A stretch of 64,000 nucleotides of DNA from JAWXVD01 sp044425705 (GCA_044425705.1 JAWXVD010000004.1:15396-79395); one strand, 5' to 3'; numbered from the stretch's first letter, positions 10,221-19,347 are shown. The notes: generated by a model from the sequence alone, not told the origin. A program made the numbers and translations.

Positions 10221-11670
10221 TTTCTAACATCGCAATCCCTGTTCTAATTCTAGAGAGAGATTCTTCTTTTCCTAAGATTTCCATGATTTCAGTTGCACCA
10301 GCTGGTGTCATCTGTTTTCCGGATACTGCTGTTCTAATAGGCCACATAGCAAAACCATTTTTACAGCCTTTTTCTGCTACATATTCCACTAATGTTTTGT
10401 ATAAAGCATCATTGCTATAATCATCTTGTGCTTCAAAGATTGGCAATAATTCCCTTAACACTTCCAAAGAAGTTTCTGTATTAGTCTTCATCTTTTTATG
10501 GGTATACATTGCAATATCGTATGCTGGCAATTCCTGAAAAAAGTCAACCAATTCTTTTATATCAGGGAATATTTCAATTCTTGTTTTTACCATTTCACCG
10601 ATTTTTTCTAAATCTAATTCTTTTGTAATCACTTCTTGTAAATAAGGTAATGCTCTTTCATAATAAGGTGCAAAATCCATTTTTTTAATATATTCACCAT
10701 TCATCCATTTTAATTTTACAAAATCAAATACTGCTGGTGATTTTGACATATGATGAAAATCAAATATATTTACTAATTCTTCTAGTGAAAAAATTTCTTC
10801 ATTTGTTTCTGAAGGACTCCAACCTAATAATGAAACAAAATTTACAATTACTTCTGTTAAAAATCCTTGTTCAATCAAATCTTCATAAGAAGAATGACCT
10901 GAACGTTTTGAAAGTTTATGATGTTCCTCATCTGTAATCAAAGGACAATGTACATAAATTGGCACTTCCCAACCGAATGCTTCATATAAACGATTATATT
11001 TAGGGGAAGAAGATAAGTATTCACTTCCTCTTACTACGTGCGTGATTCCCATCAAATGATCATCTACTACATTGGCAAAGTTATAAGTAGGGAATCCATC
11101 TGATTTAATTAAAATCATGTCATCAAGTTCTGAATTGTCTACTGCTATATCTCCATAAATCTCATCATGGAATACTGTTTTTCCATCATCTGGTACATTT
11201 TGTCTAATGACATAAGGCATTCCAGATGCTAATTTTTCTTCAACTTCTTCTTTTGATAAAGAAAAGCAATGTTTATCGTATGCATTGATTTCTTTTCCAG
11301 CTACTGTTCTTGACAAGGTAGCAAGTCTTTCTTTATCACAAAAACAGTAATATGCGTCCCCTTGATCAATTAATTTCTTGGCATACTCTAGATACAATCC
11401 TTGTGCATGTCTATCACTTTGCACATAAGGACCTACCCCTTTATCTTTATCTGGACCTTCATCATGAATCAAGCCTGTTTTTTCTAAGGTTCTATAAATA
11501 ATATCAACAGCACCTTCTACTTCTCTCTCTTGATCTGTATCTTCAATTCTTAAAATAAAATCTCCGTCTTCATGTTTAGCGATCATATATGCATAAAGCG
11601 CTGTTCTTAAGTTTCCTACATGCATTCTTCCTGTAGGACTTGGTGCGAATCTTGTTCTAATTTTACTCAT
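10213..11670 (-). CDS. gltX: Glutamyl-tRNA synthetase
   Basis: Class I aminoacyl-tRNA synthetase that charges tRNA-Glu in the cytoplasm. The HIGH-type motif is [18 protein letters not shown] (residues 8-25) and the KMSKS-type motif is HKLSKRSGH (near 258). RIEDTDQER and YIVRQN-type segments are also typical. Length 485 aa is normal for a bacterial GluRS. Whether it is discriminating or also charges tRNA-Gln cannot be told here; no GatCAB genes are in the window. It heads a two-gene unit with the helicase. Confidence 0.95.
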   Translation of the reverse strand: MSKIRTRFAPSPTGRMHVGNLRTALYAYMIAKHEDGDFILRIEDTDQEREVEGAVDIIYRTLEKTGLIHDEGPDKDKGVGPYVQSDRHAQGLYLEYAKKLIDQGDAYYCFCDKERLATLSRTVAGKEINAYDKHCFSLSKEEVEEKLASGMPYVIRQNVPDDGKTVFHDEIYGDIAVDNSELDDMILIKSDGFPTYNFANVVDDHLMGITHVVRGSEYLSSSPKYNRLYEAFGWEVPIYVHCPLITDEEHHKLSKRSGHSSYEDLIEQGFLTEVIVNFVSLLGWSPSETNEEIFSLEELVNIFDFHHMSKSPAVFDFVKLKWMNGEYIKKMDFAPYYERALPYLQEVITKELDLEKIGEMVKTRIEIFPDIKELVDFFQELPAYDIAMYTHKKMKTNTETSLEVLRELLPIFEAQDDYSNDALYKTLVEYVAEKGCKNGFAMWPIRTAVSGKQMTPAGATEIMEILGKEESLSRIRTGIAMLENA

Positions 11671-11777
11671 GGCTTCTTTTCCTCACGTTCTCTCAATCTA
11701 GTAATTTCGGCTATAAGAAAGAAATTATTAGCTAAACAATTTATCTTTCAAAATAATAACTTTCGCCGCCTTATCTA

Positions 11778-13253
11778 TTATAATGGTAGCTTCTTATCTG
11801 CTTGATTCTTAAACTTGTTCAATTCTCTCGCTGCTAGCGTAATTGGAATATTGGTACCTGCACCTGCTACACATCCACCAGGACACGCCATACCTTCAAT
11901 TAAACAACCTTTTTTCTTACCTACCTTAGCAAGCATTAACATTTTCTTACAATCTGCTAATCCTTCTGCGTGTTCAATATTCACTTCTACGTCGGGATGT
12001 GTTTCACGGATACATGCTTCTATGGCATTGGCAACACCACCTGCAACACCATATCCTCTACCTGCTGCTGTTGCATCGTTCATGGTATCCATTGCAGCTA
12101 ATTCTTCCACGAGAACACCTTTTGCTTCAAAGATACCTACTAACTCTTCAAATGTAATAACAAAATCCACATCAGAACGAACCGTTCTTCTGGATGCTTC
12201 TAATTTTTTTGATGCACATGGACCGATAAATACAACAGATGCATCTGGATGTTCTTCTTTAATTTTTCTAGCTGTAGCTACCATCGGTGTTAAGGCATTG
12301 GAAATATTATCAATGGTTTCTGGGAAAAATTTCTTAGCAAGCATTGACCATGATGGACAACATGATGTTAGTAAGAATGGTAATTTACCAGTTGCTACAT
12401 CATGTACGTAATGTTCCGCTTCTTCCACTGCTCCCATATCTGCTCCAATAGCAGTCTCATAAACATCCATAAATCCAACTTCTTTTAAAGCTGTTTTTAC
12501 CATGTCTGGTGTCACCTTTGCTCCAAATTGACCAACAAAGGCTGGTGCTACTTGCGCAATGATTTTTCTACCTGACTGTAGAGCACGTACTAATTGGAAT
12601 ATTTGAGATTTATCAGCAATTGCTCCAAAAGGACAACTTACCATACACTGTCCACAAGAGACGCATAACTTTTCATCAATAACAGCATGTCCTTTTTCAT
12701 CACTTTTAATGGCATTCACTCCACAAACAACTGCACAAGGACGCACTTGATGAGAAATAGCATCATAAGGACATATAGCTTTACATTTTCCACAACGAAT
12801 ACATTTTTCTTGATCTATCACAGATTTGCCATTTACCATAGAAATAGCATTTCTAGGACATACCTCACTACAAGGGTGGGCAACACATCCCATACAACGA
12901 TCCGTTATTTTGTAATCATTTTCTGGACATGAGTTACATGCAGAAGGAATAACTTGCATAAGTGGTGGTTCATAATATTTTTCAGTGATATTACTCTCTT
13001 CTAGACCTTGTGTTAAATGCACCAAAATATTTTCAGGTCTAAGTGATAAACCGAATGCCAAACGAATTCTTTCTCTGACAATGGCTCTTTCTCTATAAAT
13101 ATTTTCTCTAAATGCTGGTTCATCATAGTCTACTATTTTATATGGTAATGCCTCTACATCATCCTTCAAATTTTCTGATGTGTAAGCTAAATTTGCTACT
13201 TCTTTAAATATTCGCCTTCTAGTTTTTCGAACTTGCGTATCTATTCCTCTCAT
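11778..13253 (-). CDS. Monomeric [FeFe] hydrogenase, group B type
   Basis: Iron-only hydrogenase with N-terminal ferredoxin-like [4Fe-4S] sites and a C-terminal H-cluster domain. Cys clusters occur at about 106-132, 151-161 and 197-207. The H-cluster motifs are TSCCPSW (296-302), GPCASKK (344-350) and EGMACPGGC (453-461). The TSCCPSW/GPC variants match group B rather than the group A enzymes, which read MPC in the second motif. It is likely to evolve or take up H2 with ferredoxin in the cytoplasm. It stands alone, with no NuoEF-like partners, and the H-cluster maturases are not in the window. Confidence 0.9.
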   Translation of the reverse strand: MRGIDTQVRKTRRRIFKEVANLAYTSENLKDDVEALPYKIVDYDEPAFRENIYRERAIVRERIRLAFGLSLRPENILVHLTQGLEESNITEKYYEPPLMQVIPSACNSCPENDYKITDRCMGCVAHPCSEVCPRNAISMVNGKSVIDQEKCIRCGKCKAICPYDAISHQVRPCAVVCGVNAIKSDEKGHAVIDEKLCVSCGQCMVSCPFGAIADKSQIFQLVRALQSGRKIIAQVAPAFVGQFGAKVTPDMVKTALKEVGFMDVYETAIGADMGAVEEAEHYVHDVATGKLPFLLTSCCPSWSMLAKKFFPETIDNISNALTPMVATARKIKEEHPDASVVFIGPCASKKLEASRRTVRSDVDFVITFEELVGIFEAKGVLVEELAAMDTMNDATAAGRGYGVAGGVANAIEACIRETHPDVEVNIEHAEGLADCKKMLMLAKVGKKKGCLIEGMACPGGCVAGAGTNIPITLAARELNKFKNQADKKLPL

Positions 13254-13611
13254 TGGCTTCCTCCACTTTTAATCACTATTTGATTGCTGTCCTACTATAA
13301 ACAGCAACACTATTTGTAAGTTTCACTTACCATACAGTATTTTCACATAAAATCACTAGGAAATCAATACTTTCTAATGAATTTGTTATTTTTTTATCAA
13401 AGAATAGGTTACTTTTTCTTATCTGTCCCAGTATCTTTCTCTTTCATTTAAAAATCTCTTATCGACTCATAAAACTACTGTAGCTAGCAGCAGTGAATTT
13501 GCTCTATATAACTGCACATTTATAGCATCAAAAACCGACCTCCCAATCGTTAGACTTTCAGTCTAACAATTGGGGGTCGGTACATATCGCCATCTCTTTT
13601 TTTCTAACTAT
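13254..13611. other. 358-bp gap between hydrogenase and Gfo/Idh genes
   Basis: Contains the leader of the hydrogenase with a GGAGG ribosome site just upstream of 13253 and, at the other end, the terminator of the oxidoreductase gene. No ORF or RNA gene was recognised between them. Confidence 0.5.
13531..13581 (-). terminator. Terminator of the Gfo/Idh oxidoreductase gene
   Basis: Strong stem of about 22 bp with arms ACCGACCTCCCAATCGTTAG and its near complement, a TTTCA-type loop, and a T-tract on the - strand side. It lies 31 bp beyond the oxidoreductase stop. Confidence 0.85.
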
Positions 13612-14718
13612 TTAATCTAATACCCCATGCATAGGATTATTCACCATAGGTTTTTGCATTTCATATTTATGTATTATTTCTTCTGCTCCACCTTTTTGAC
13701 TGCTTCTTTCAAAACTTGTTAACACTTCTAAAACATGAAGTGTCTGATGATAATCTGCTCTAAATTCTCTACCTGTTTGTAGTGCTTTCGCCATGTCTGC
13801 TAGACCCAATGCTCTTGAGTTTTCTTTATAATCAAATACCAATGGCATCGGTACTACTTCGCCTTCCTCTGGTCGAAGCAACTCTACTTTTCCTCCAAAT
13901 GTATTTGGATCTGGAACAAATAATGTACCTTTTGTTCCGTAAATAACAAACCCTGCCTGCTCCTTGTTATACACGTCAAAAGTAGTGATAATTGTACCTA
14001 CTGCCCCGTTATCAAAATGCATCATACCTAAAACATGGGTAGGCACTTCTACTTTGACCACTTCTCCAAACTTTGGTTCACTTGTTATAATTCTTTCTTC
14101 GAAATTTGATTTTACAATTCCAGTAACGCTTTTAATTCCACCCATTAAATTAATCAATGCAGTAATATAGTAAGGTCCCATATCCATCATTGGACCACCA
14201 CCAAATTGGTAATAGAATGCTGGGTCTGGATGCCAAGATTCATGTCCATGGCACATCATTGTACAAGATGAACTAATCACATCTCCAATATATCCATCCT
14301 CTATTAATTTACGGCAAGTTTGTATACCCGCTCCCATAAATGTATCTGGAGCTCCCCCTAGCATCAAACCTTTTTCCTCTGCCAAGGCGACAAGCTTTTC
14401 TCCTTCTTCTAAGGTAGCTCCCAAAGGTTTTTCTGAGTATACATGTTTGCCAGCTTCTAGGGCTGCTGATGTTACTGCATAATGTTCATATGGTCTTGTG
14501 AGATTTAACACAATATCAATTTCCTCATCAGCAAATAATTCTTCCATGGTGTCATAAATTTTAGGAATTTTATAGTCATCTACAGCTTTTTGTGCTTTTT
14601 CTTTGATAAAATCACAGACTGCAAGAATTTCAATTTCTTTAAACATAGTTGTAATATTTTTCAAATAGATGCCACTAATATCTCCAATTCCCACAATTCC
14701 AATCTTAACTGTTTCCAT
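13612..14718 (-). CDS. Gfo/Idh/MocA family oxidoreductase
   Basis: NAD(P)-dependent dehydrogenase of sugars or sugar derivatives, 368 aa. The Rossmann start is KIGIVGIGDISGIYLKNI (residues 5-22), and the family motif SEKPLGATLEEGEKLV (near 95) supplies the catalytic EKP lysine. The C-terminal half contains the expected substrate sheet (GGGPMMDMGPYYITALINL). It is transcribed in the same direction as the ThuA gene upstream and near a divergent AraC regulator, a pairing seen in uncommon-sugar catabolism. The exact substrate is not visible. Confidence 0.88.
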   Translation of the reverse strand: METVKIGIVGIGDISGIYLKNITTMFKEIEILAVCDFIKEKAQKAVDDYKIPKIYDTMEELFADEEIDIVLNLTRPYEHYAVTSAALEAGKHVYSEKPLGATLEEGEKLVALAEEKGLMLGGAPDTFMGAGIQTCRKLIEDGYIGDVISSSCTMMCHGHESWHPDPAFYYQFGGGPMMDMGPYYITALINLMGGIKSVTGIVKSNFEERIITSEPKFGEVVKVEVPTHVLGMMHFDNGAVGTIITTFDVYNKEQAGFVIYGTKGTLFVPDPNTFGGKVELLRPEEGEVVPMPLVFDYKENSRALGLADMAKALQTGREFRADYHQTLHVLEVLTSFERSSQKGGAEEIIHKYEMQKPMVNNPMHGVLD

Positions 14719-14781
14719 CTTCCCTCTTCCTTTCTCGTATCTTTCCAGTTATAAGTTACATGTAATCTGTAACTCTTTTAG

Positions 14782-14807
14782 GTTACAGTTCACACGTAAC
14801 CTGTAAC
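14782..14807. repeat. Palindromic intergenic repeat, family A
   Basis: Starts GTTACAGTTCACACGTAACC and ends CTGTAAC. A weaker neighbouring copy (GTTACATGTAATCTGTAAC) lies at 14756-14774. It sits in the gap upstream of the Gfo/Idh gene. Confidence 0.65.
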
Positions 14808-14810
14808 TAT

Positions 14811-14853
14811 ACAAAAATCCATTTAAAATTGCCTACGGCAATGGGATTTTTGT
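14811..14853. terminator. Terminator-like hairpin after the ThuA gene
   Basis: ACAAAAATCCATT pairs with AATGGGATTTTTGT, giving T-tracts in both directions. A close relative occurs at 53214-53254. It probably ends the ThuA transcript on the - strand. Confidence 0.65.
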
Positions 14854-14871
14854 ACTGATGCATCATTTTCA

Positions 14872-14903
14872 TACGTACTATGCAGTAAATGCATAGTACT
14901 GTG
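14872..14903. repeat. Palindromic repeat family B, left of ThuA gene
   Basis: Contains TACGTACTATGCAGTAAATG followed by CATAGTACTGTG. The copy at 15878-15910 is its inverted partner on the other side of the ThuA gene. Confidence 0.7.
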
Positions 14904-14918
14904 TGAACAGTAACTCTT

Positions 14919-15641
14919 TTAGTACATTTTTGCACTATTTTCATATTTATCTATGGACAAACCGTTTTCTGCTGCATAGGCTTTTCCTTCACCTGCCCAT
15001 ACCATGCCACGTTCCATCATAATTTCTGCATTAGGTGAATTTTCAAACACATCATCATGATGTCCTAATGCTGTATAAAACACTCTTCCACATCCCCAAT
15101 ATTTTGTCCATGTAACAGGAATATCTACTGCCTTATTAGAGCAATGATAATAATTTACTACAGGAAATCTAGTAGTTGCTAATACTTCAATTGCTGGATC
15201 TACGTGTAAGTAATAATGTTCACTACATACTGGGAAATCATCTAAGCCTTCAATAATTGGATTCGCACCTTTATGAATATTCACCGTATAATCGATTCCA
15301 TCTCCACCTGGATGACTTACCCATTGACCACCTGTCATAAATTGCCATTGTACACAATTTCTAAAGGAATCACACATTCCTCCATGACAACCAGCAAGTC
15401 CCACGCCTGAAGCCACTGCTTTTATTACATTATCAGCCTGTTCATTTGTAATTTCACCCATTGTCCAACAGGCTACAATTAAATCTAAAGATAGTAAGTA
15501 ATCCATATCTAAAAAAGAATCTAAATTATCACTAATGACACATTCATAGCCATTTTTTTCTAATAATCTTTTAAATCTTGCGGATGTTAACACTGGCTCA
15601 TGTCCATCCCATCCCCCTTGTACGATTAATGCTTTCTTCAT
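14919..15641 (-). CDS. ThuA-like domain protein
   Basis: A 240-aa protein of the ThuA (trehalose utilisation) glutamine-amidotransferase-like fold. Typical segments are ALIVQGGWDGHEPV at the N-terminus, AGCHGGMCDSF (near 93) in the place of the nucleophile elbow, and ALGHHDDVFE (near 202). Family members often pair with Gfo/Idh dehydrogenases, as here, but a defined reaction is lacking. The gene is bracketed by two inverted copies of repeat family B, so it could have moved as a small cassette. Confidence 0.85.
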   Translation of the reverse strand: MKKALIVQGGWDGHEPVLTSARFKRLLEKNGYECVISDNLDSFLDMDYLLSLDLIVACWTMGEITNEQADNVIKAVASGVGLAGCHGGMCDSFRNCVQWQFMTGGQWVSHPGGDGIDYTVNIHKGANPIIEGLDDFPVCSEHYYLHVDPAIEVLATTRFPVVNYYHCSNKAVDIPVTWTKYWGCGRVFYTALGHHDDVFENSPNAEIMMERGMVWAGEGKAYAAENGLSIDKYENSAKMY

Positions 15642-15660
15642 CCGTTATTCTCCTTTCATG

Positions 15661-15693
15661 ATTCAGTCCGGTGATTTCACTTGCCAATAAAAC
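15661..15693. repeat. Repeat family D upstream of ThuA
   Basis: ATTCAGTCCGGTGATTTCAC followed by TTGCCAA. A similar sequence lies at 47549-47583, upstream of the GlcG-like gene. The core GTGATTTCAC is palindromic. Confidence 0.4.
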
Positions 15694-15877
15694 TTCATAA
15701 ATATTGTTTTGACATTTTCTTTATTATTATAAATAATATATAGTACACCATGTTTATTTTATGTATTTTTACCTATAATAAATCAAGTTATGTTTGAATT
15801 ATATCAATAAATACCATATAATAAAAGTAATATATTGTTTAAAAATAGATATATATTGATAGTTGATTACTGTTTAG

Positions 15878-15910
15878 ACAGTACTATGCATTTACTGCAT
15901 AGTACGTATG
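15878..15910. repeat. Palindromic repeat family B, right of ThuA gene
   Basis: ACAGTACTATGCATTTACTG followed by CATAGTACGTATG. It is the reverse complement, almost exactly, of 14872-14903. Confidence 0.7.
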
Positions 15911-15965
15911 AATGAAAAGAAGGTATATATTTTTTACAGATACCTATCAAATCAAGGAGGCTTAT

Positions 15966-16766
15966 ATGATTCCATTTTACGAAAAGATTCCCTCTACTTT
16001 ACGCGGAGGTATTGCCAAACTCTCTTCATTCCCTCCCCACCTACATTTGGATTTAGAACTGATTTATGTAATAAATGGATCTATGAATTTATCAATTGGT
16101 ACAGACTACATTAAGTTACAACAGCATGAACTTGCAATTATCTTCCCAAACACCATACATTCTTATTTTGATAATGATAACGACAGCACTGTTATTATGT
16201 TAATTTGCGGTCAGGATCTATTAGGTGAATACTCTAATCGATTATTAAAATATTCTCCCCAAATTCCTATTCTTCACAAAGAAAAAATTCATAAAGATGT
16301 TTCCTATGCAATTTATTCTCTTTTGGACGAAATAACACAGTCTGAAAAAAATCTTTCCGCCCAAAGTGCTTTGACAGAATTAATACTATCAAGAACACTA
16401 CCTTATCTTGATTTATACAAAAATACGATCATATTAGAAGGTGAAATAACGAGCAAATTAATCGCTTATATCTGCGATAATTTTACCAAACCACTTTCTC
16501 TTGATTTTTTATCTACTGAATTAGGCATTAATAAATACTATATTTCTAGAGTTTTTACAAACAAAATTAAAGTTTCTTTTAATGATTATATGAATAGCCT
16601 TCGCATCAATTATTCTAAAGAATTATTGACTACAACCAGTTTATCTATTTTAGATATTTCTAATATGTGCGGTTTCGAAACCCAACGAACCTTTAATAGA
16701 ATCTTTAAAAATATTACAAACACATCGCCCTTAAAGTATCGCAATAAAAATCAAGAACAACTGTAG
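15966..16766 (+). CDS. AraC family transcriptional regulator
   Basis: Regulator of 266 aa with an N-terminal cupin ligand domain (HLHLDLELIYVINGSMNLSIG) and a C-terminal pair of helix-turn-helix motifs (LSLDFLSTELGINKYYISRVF and LSILDISNMCGFETQRTFNRIF). The start at 15966 is chosen because AAGGAGG (15954-15960) lies 5 nt upstream; an in-frame ATG at 15912 is also open but lacks a ribosome site and overlaps repeat B. It is divergent from the ThuA and Gfo/Idh genes and is the obvious candidate for their activator. Confidence 0.88.
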   Translation: MIPFYEKIPSTLRGGIAKLSSFPPHLHLDLELIYVINGSMNLSIGTDYIKLQQHELAIIFPNTIHSYFDNDNDSTVIMLICGQDLLGEYSNRLLKYSPQIPILHKEKIHKDVSYAIYSLLDEITQSEKNLSAQSALTELILSRTLPYLDLYKNTIILEGEITSKLIAYICDNFTKPLSLDFLSTELGINKYYISRVFTNKIKVSFNDYMNSLRINYSKELLTTTSLSILDISNMCGFETQRTFNRIFKNITNTSPLKYRNKNQEQL

Positions 16767-16767
16767 T

Positions 16768-16800
16768 GACTATCACCCTTTCCGCTCCTTTACATACTAT
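16768..16800 (+). promoter_or_regulatory. Possible sigma-E promoter of cotJ
   Basis: CATACTAT at 16793-16800 resembles the sporulation sigma-E -10 element (CATACA-T). A weak GACTATCA at 16768-16775 lies 17 bp upstream. cotJ is sigma-E dependent in Bacillus, so the position is plausible, but the match is weak. Confidence 0.3.
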
Positions 16801-16837
16801 ATTATTAACAAACTTAGTATTTTATGAAAGGAAATTT

Positions 16838-17026
16838 ATGCAGAATTATAGAATGTCTGAACCTATCATGCAATCTTCTGGAATTGACAAATATCCAGTT
16901 GCAATGGCTTATGTACCTTGGCAAAATTTAACAGAAGTCTATCAAAATTTACAAGAAGCTTTTAATGCAGGTACTATCTTCCCAGAATTAAATAAACCAT
17001 TCACAGGAAGGAGATGTGTGCGATGA
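16838..17026 (+). CDS. cotJA: Spore coat-associated protein CotJA
   Basis: Small spore-coat protein of 62 aa. The conserved CotJA core is visible: AMAYVPWQNLTEVYQNLQEA followed by GTIFPELNKPF. I start at ATG 16838 after GAAAGGA; the longer open frame from 16766 has no ribosome site and overlaps the AraC stop region. Its stop overlaps the cotJB start (ATGA). In Bacillus the cotJ products are made in the mother cell and assembled into the coat together with CotJC. Confidence 0.9.
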   Translation: MQNYRMSEPIMQSSGIDKYPVAMAYVPWQNLTEVYQNLQEAFNAGTIFPELNKPFTGRRCVR

Positions 17027-17280
17027 GTGAACAAGAAGCTTTATTAAATGATATTAGTATGGTGGATTTTGCTGCTGTAGAAATGGCCGAATATCTTGAT
17101 ACACATCCAACTGACACAGAAGCAATCAAATATTATAATTATTACAATAATATGAAAAACAAAATGTCACTAGACTATGCTACAAAATATAGTCCATTAA
17201 CTTTATCTACTGCTGGATACAAAGCCGATTACTGGAGTTGGGCAACTTCTCCATGGCCATGGGAAGGAGGAACTGTCTAA
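17023..17280 (+). CDS. cotJB: Spore coat protein CotJB
   Basis: 85-aa CotJB protein. Recognisable segments are SMVDFAAVEMAEYLDTHPTD and the C-terminal YWSWATSPWPWEGG. Start ATG 17023 is favoured because it overlaps the cotJA stop and is preceded by AAGGAG at a good distance; an in-frame ATG at 17014 is too close to that site. The stop codon overlaps the cotJC start (taATG), so the three genes form one unit. Confidence 0.9.
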   Translation: MSEQEALLNDISMVDFAAVEMAEYLDTHPTDTEAIKYYNYYNNMKNKMSLDYATKYSPLTLSTAGYKADYWSWATSPWPWEGGTV

Positions 17281-17402
17281 TGTGGAATTATGAAAAAAGA
17301 TTACAGTATCCTGTAAATATTAAAAAACCGGATGCCAAATTGGCACAGATTATTATTAGTCAATACGGTGGACCTGATGGGTTGGTGGTATTAGAAATTT
17401 AG
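17280..17402 (+). pseudogene. cotJC: cotJC 5' part (first 34 codons), split gene
   Basis: The frame opens with WNYEKRLQYPVNIKKP and reaches SQYGGPDG, the exact N-terminus expected of CotJC, a Mn-catalase-like coat protein. After GGG at 17381 the family sequence stops, and only LVVLEI and a stop follow. The missing remainder, beginning ELSASTRYLSQRFSMPYRE, is found on the - strand at 20914-21417. Both pieces carry the same 19-bp junction. The gene is therefore interrupted by inversion, not degraded; both parts are free of stops. Confidence 0.9.
17363..17381 (+). other. Recombination site, left (attL-like)
   Basis: The 19-bp core ATACGGTGGACCTGATGGG is identical, in inverted orientation, to 21418-21436. 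Left of it is cotJC coding sequence; right of it is element sequence (TTGGTGGTATTAG). Confidence 0.85.
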
Positions 17403-17404
17403 AT

Positions 17405-17905
17405 TTATACTTTACTAATAGGATACATAGGATATATCTCATTCCATTGTGCAATTGATAAAATCTCAAAATTATGTATTAGATTTCTATTAATTGATTC
17501 ATCTGCTTGCAACCTAAATGGCAAACGATTTTTCGCTTTGTTTCTTATCCTTTTTCTAACTATATCATCTGCCTCCTTACATTCTAATACGAAAATAAAA
17601 TTAATTTTCTTATTCTTCATAGCAGATAACACATAAAACATTGAACCATAAAACTTTTTATGAATCCAATTATATATTTCTCCATTACTAACTTTTATTA
17701 AAAACTTAGTTGGATCGGATTTATCAATATCAGTATTTTTATACTCTACCAAAAATATATCTTCTTCCGTTTCAAAAACAAAATCCACATCAGAAAGAAA
17801 ATGTCCAATGTTTTTATACTTTTCATGCAAATTACCAATAGCATTTACTGTAGTAGATAAATCTATTTGATATATTCCATTTTCTTCATTAAATATTTTG
17901 TTCAT
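17405..17905 (-). CDS. Putative PD-(D/E)XK-type nuclease partner of ATPase
   Basis: 166-aa protein without a confident family. It has a candidate nuclease core: Asp41 in LSDVDFVFE, then Glu54 and Lys56 in LVEYKNTD, that is D-x12-E-x-K. An upstream Glu (NLHEKY) could complete it. The rest is mixed alpha/beta with Lys/Arg-rich stretches. It starts 4 nt after the ATPase stop, so the two are surely one operon. ATPase-nuclease pairs of this layout are common in phage-defence modules; that role is inferred. Confidence 0.6.
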   Translation of the reverse strand: MNKIFNEENGIYQIDLSTTVNAIGNLHEKYKNIGHFLSDVDFVFETEEDIFLVEYKNTDIDKSDPTKFLIKVSNGEIYNWIHKKFYGSMFYVLSAMKNKKINFIFVLECKEADDIVRKRIRNKAKNRLPFRLQADESINRNLIHNFEILSIAQWNEIYPMYPISKV

Positions 17906-17909
17906 CTTC

Positions 17910-18938
17910 CTAATCCCCTATATCTAAAGCAAAAACTCTATCCAATAATTTATCAAAAGAAAATATAATCGCATTTTGCTTTAAGTCTCTAAATGTTGTT
18001 CCCATTTCACACTCTACACTATTCTTCTCAGTCTTATACAAAGAATGAAAAGCTATATCATCGTTACTTTTCATGAGAACTTCAATATATTTCGCAAAAA
18101 TATAATCATGAGTAGCAATAAAAACTTGCACTCCGTTCCTTGATAATGCAAGTAATATTTCAACAACATCTTTATATAAGGCTGGATTCAAGTTTGCTTC
18201 TGGTTCATCCCAAAACAAAATACTTTTAGAAATAATACTTTCATTCATGATAAGTTGCCAAATAATAGCAATCTTTTTAACACCTTCTGCTTCCATAGAA
18301 AATTCAACCTTATCACCATTCGTTTTTTGAATATAGAAAATTTCATTTTCAACAATAACTTTTCCATCCATAATATTTTCTAGTGTAGGTAAAATCGATT
18401 TTCCAATCTCTGGTACTTCTTTTAAATTAGGCAATAAAGATTTACTGATAATATCATAATATATACGATCAAAGGGCATTTCAAATTTATTGTACAATGA
18501 CATAAAACTCTTAGAGTGGGTAAGAATATCTTTTGCAGGAATAAACACAGGTGAATATTTTGAATCAACCATTTTTAATATATGTTTTTCATCATTCTGG
18601 AGAAATGTAAACGATATATCATGACTATTATCTTCTAATATTCCATTTTCATAATGAATTTCAATTGTATTATGAACTCCACTATGACTAATTGCCATCT
18701 GTATATCTAATGCTACCGAATTATCATTTATAAAACTATCCTGTTCCTTTGTTAAAAAATATTGATTTAAATCATCCATTCTTGATTCACTGCTTCTCAG
18801 TAATGAATTCATTAATTTTAACAAGTGTGTTTTTCCTGTCCCATTTTCTCCAATTAGTACATTCATTCCACTAGCAAAATTTATATCCGCCTTCTTGAAA
18901 ACAGTAAAGTTTTCTATTTTAATTTTTGTAATGCCCAT
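17910..18938 (-). CDS. AAA/ABC-type ATPase (OLD/AAA_15-like)
   Basis: 342-aa P-loop ATPase of the RecF/SMC-OLD type. Walker A is GENGTGKT (30-37), a signature-like SMEAEG lies at 214-219, Walker B is ILFWDEPE (240-247), and the switch His is His277 in FIATHD. It lacks a Toprim domain, unlike OLD itself. AAGGAG precedes the ATG. The nuclease-like gene follows immediately. Both lie inside the cotJC element, as cargo of the recombinase. A defence or element-stability role is plausible but unproven. Confidence 0.8.
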   Translation of the reverse strand: MGITKIKIENFTVFKKADINFASGMNVLIGENGTGKTHLLKLMNSLLRSSESRMDDLNQYFLTKEQDSFINDNSVALDIQMAISHSGVHNTIEIHYENGILEDNSHDISFTFLQNDEKHILKMVDSKYSPVFIPAKDILTHSKSFMSLYNKFEMPFDRIYYDIISKSLLPNLKEVPEIGKSILPTLENIMDGKVIVENEIFYIQKTNGDKVEFSMEAEGVKKIAIIWQLIMNESIISKSILFWDEPEANLNPALYKDVVEILLALSRNGVQVFIATHDYIFAKYIEVLMKSNDDIAFHSLYKTEKNSVECEMGTTFRDLKQNAIIFSFDKLLDRVFALDIGD

Positions 18939-19028
18939 AAAATCTCCTTTTTCATAGTTTTTATACGTAATATACTATAATCATACAACCGATTAAAGTA
19001 ATAATCAATAGTCTATTTTCAACCTATT

Positions 19029-19202
19029 TTATACTGATTCTTCATCTATAATTTTTGTATATCCAATTGTTTCTGCAGCTGTTCTGTTCAAGATTATACT
19101 AATCTGCTCTTTTTCTTCTTCTGCTAATGCATCCCATGCACGATAAGCTATATCTGGTTCATTCTTTTCCTTTATAAATAAATAACCTTTAATTTCTTTC
19201 AT
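19029..19202 (-). CDS. 57-aa ORF near the recombinase
   Basis: Small frame beginning MKEIKGYLFIKEKNEPDIAY and ending YTKIIDEESV. It lies between the ATPase and recombinase genes, divergent from the recombinase. No strong ribosome site is seen. I do not recognise a family. Recombinase-adjacent small proteins are sometimes recombination directionality factors, so it is a candidate, but nothing in its sequence proves this. Confidence 0.45.
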   Translation of the reverse strand: MKEIKGYLFIKEKNEPDIAYRAWDALAEEEKEQISIILNRTAAETIGYTKIIDEESV

Positions 19203-19347
19203 CTATATAGTCTCTAACTTTTTCTATTATGTTATTCTTTGACTCTATTTTTATTACTTCTTTCGAATTATTTCTTAATGTAATTATCCTTATATATTTC
19301 ATGCATTTTTTTCGTCTATATTTCATAAGTTTTAGATGGAGGAATAC

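Noticed and set aside
11671..11777. T-box leader of gltX
   Set aside because: The gap is only about 100 bp and lacks the T-box core sequence; it instead contains a short dispersed repeat.
11815..12411. 198-aa + strand ORF
   Set aside because: It is antisense to the hydrogenase coding region with its H-cluster motifs. Ser/Ala/Pro-rich composition is typical of a shadow frame.
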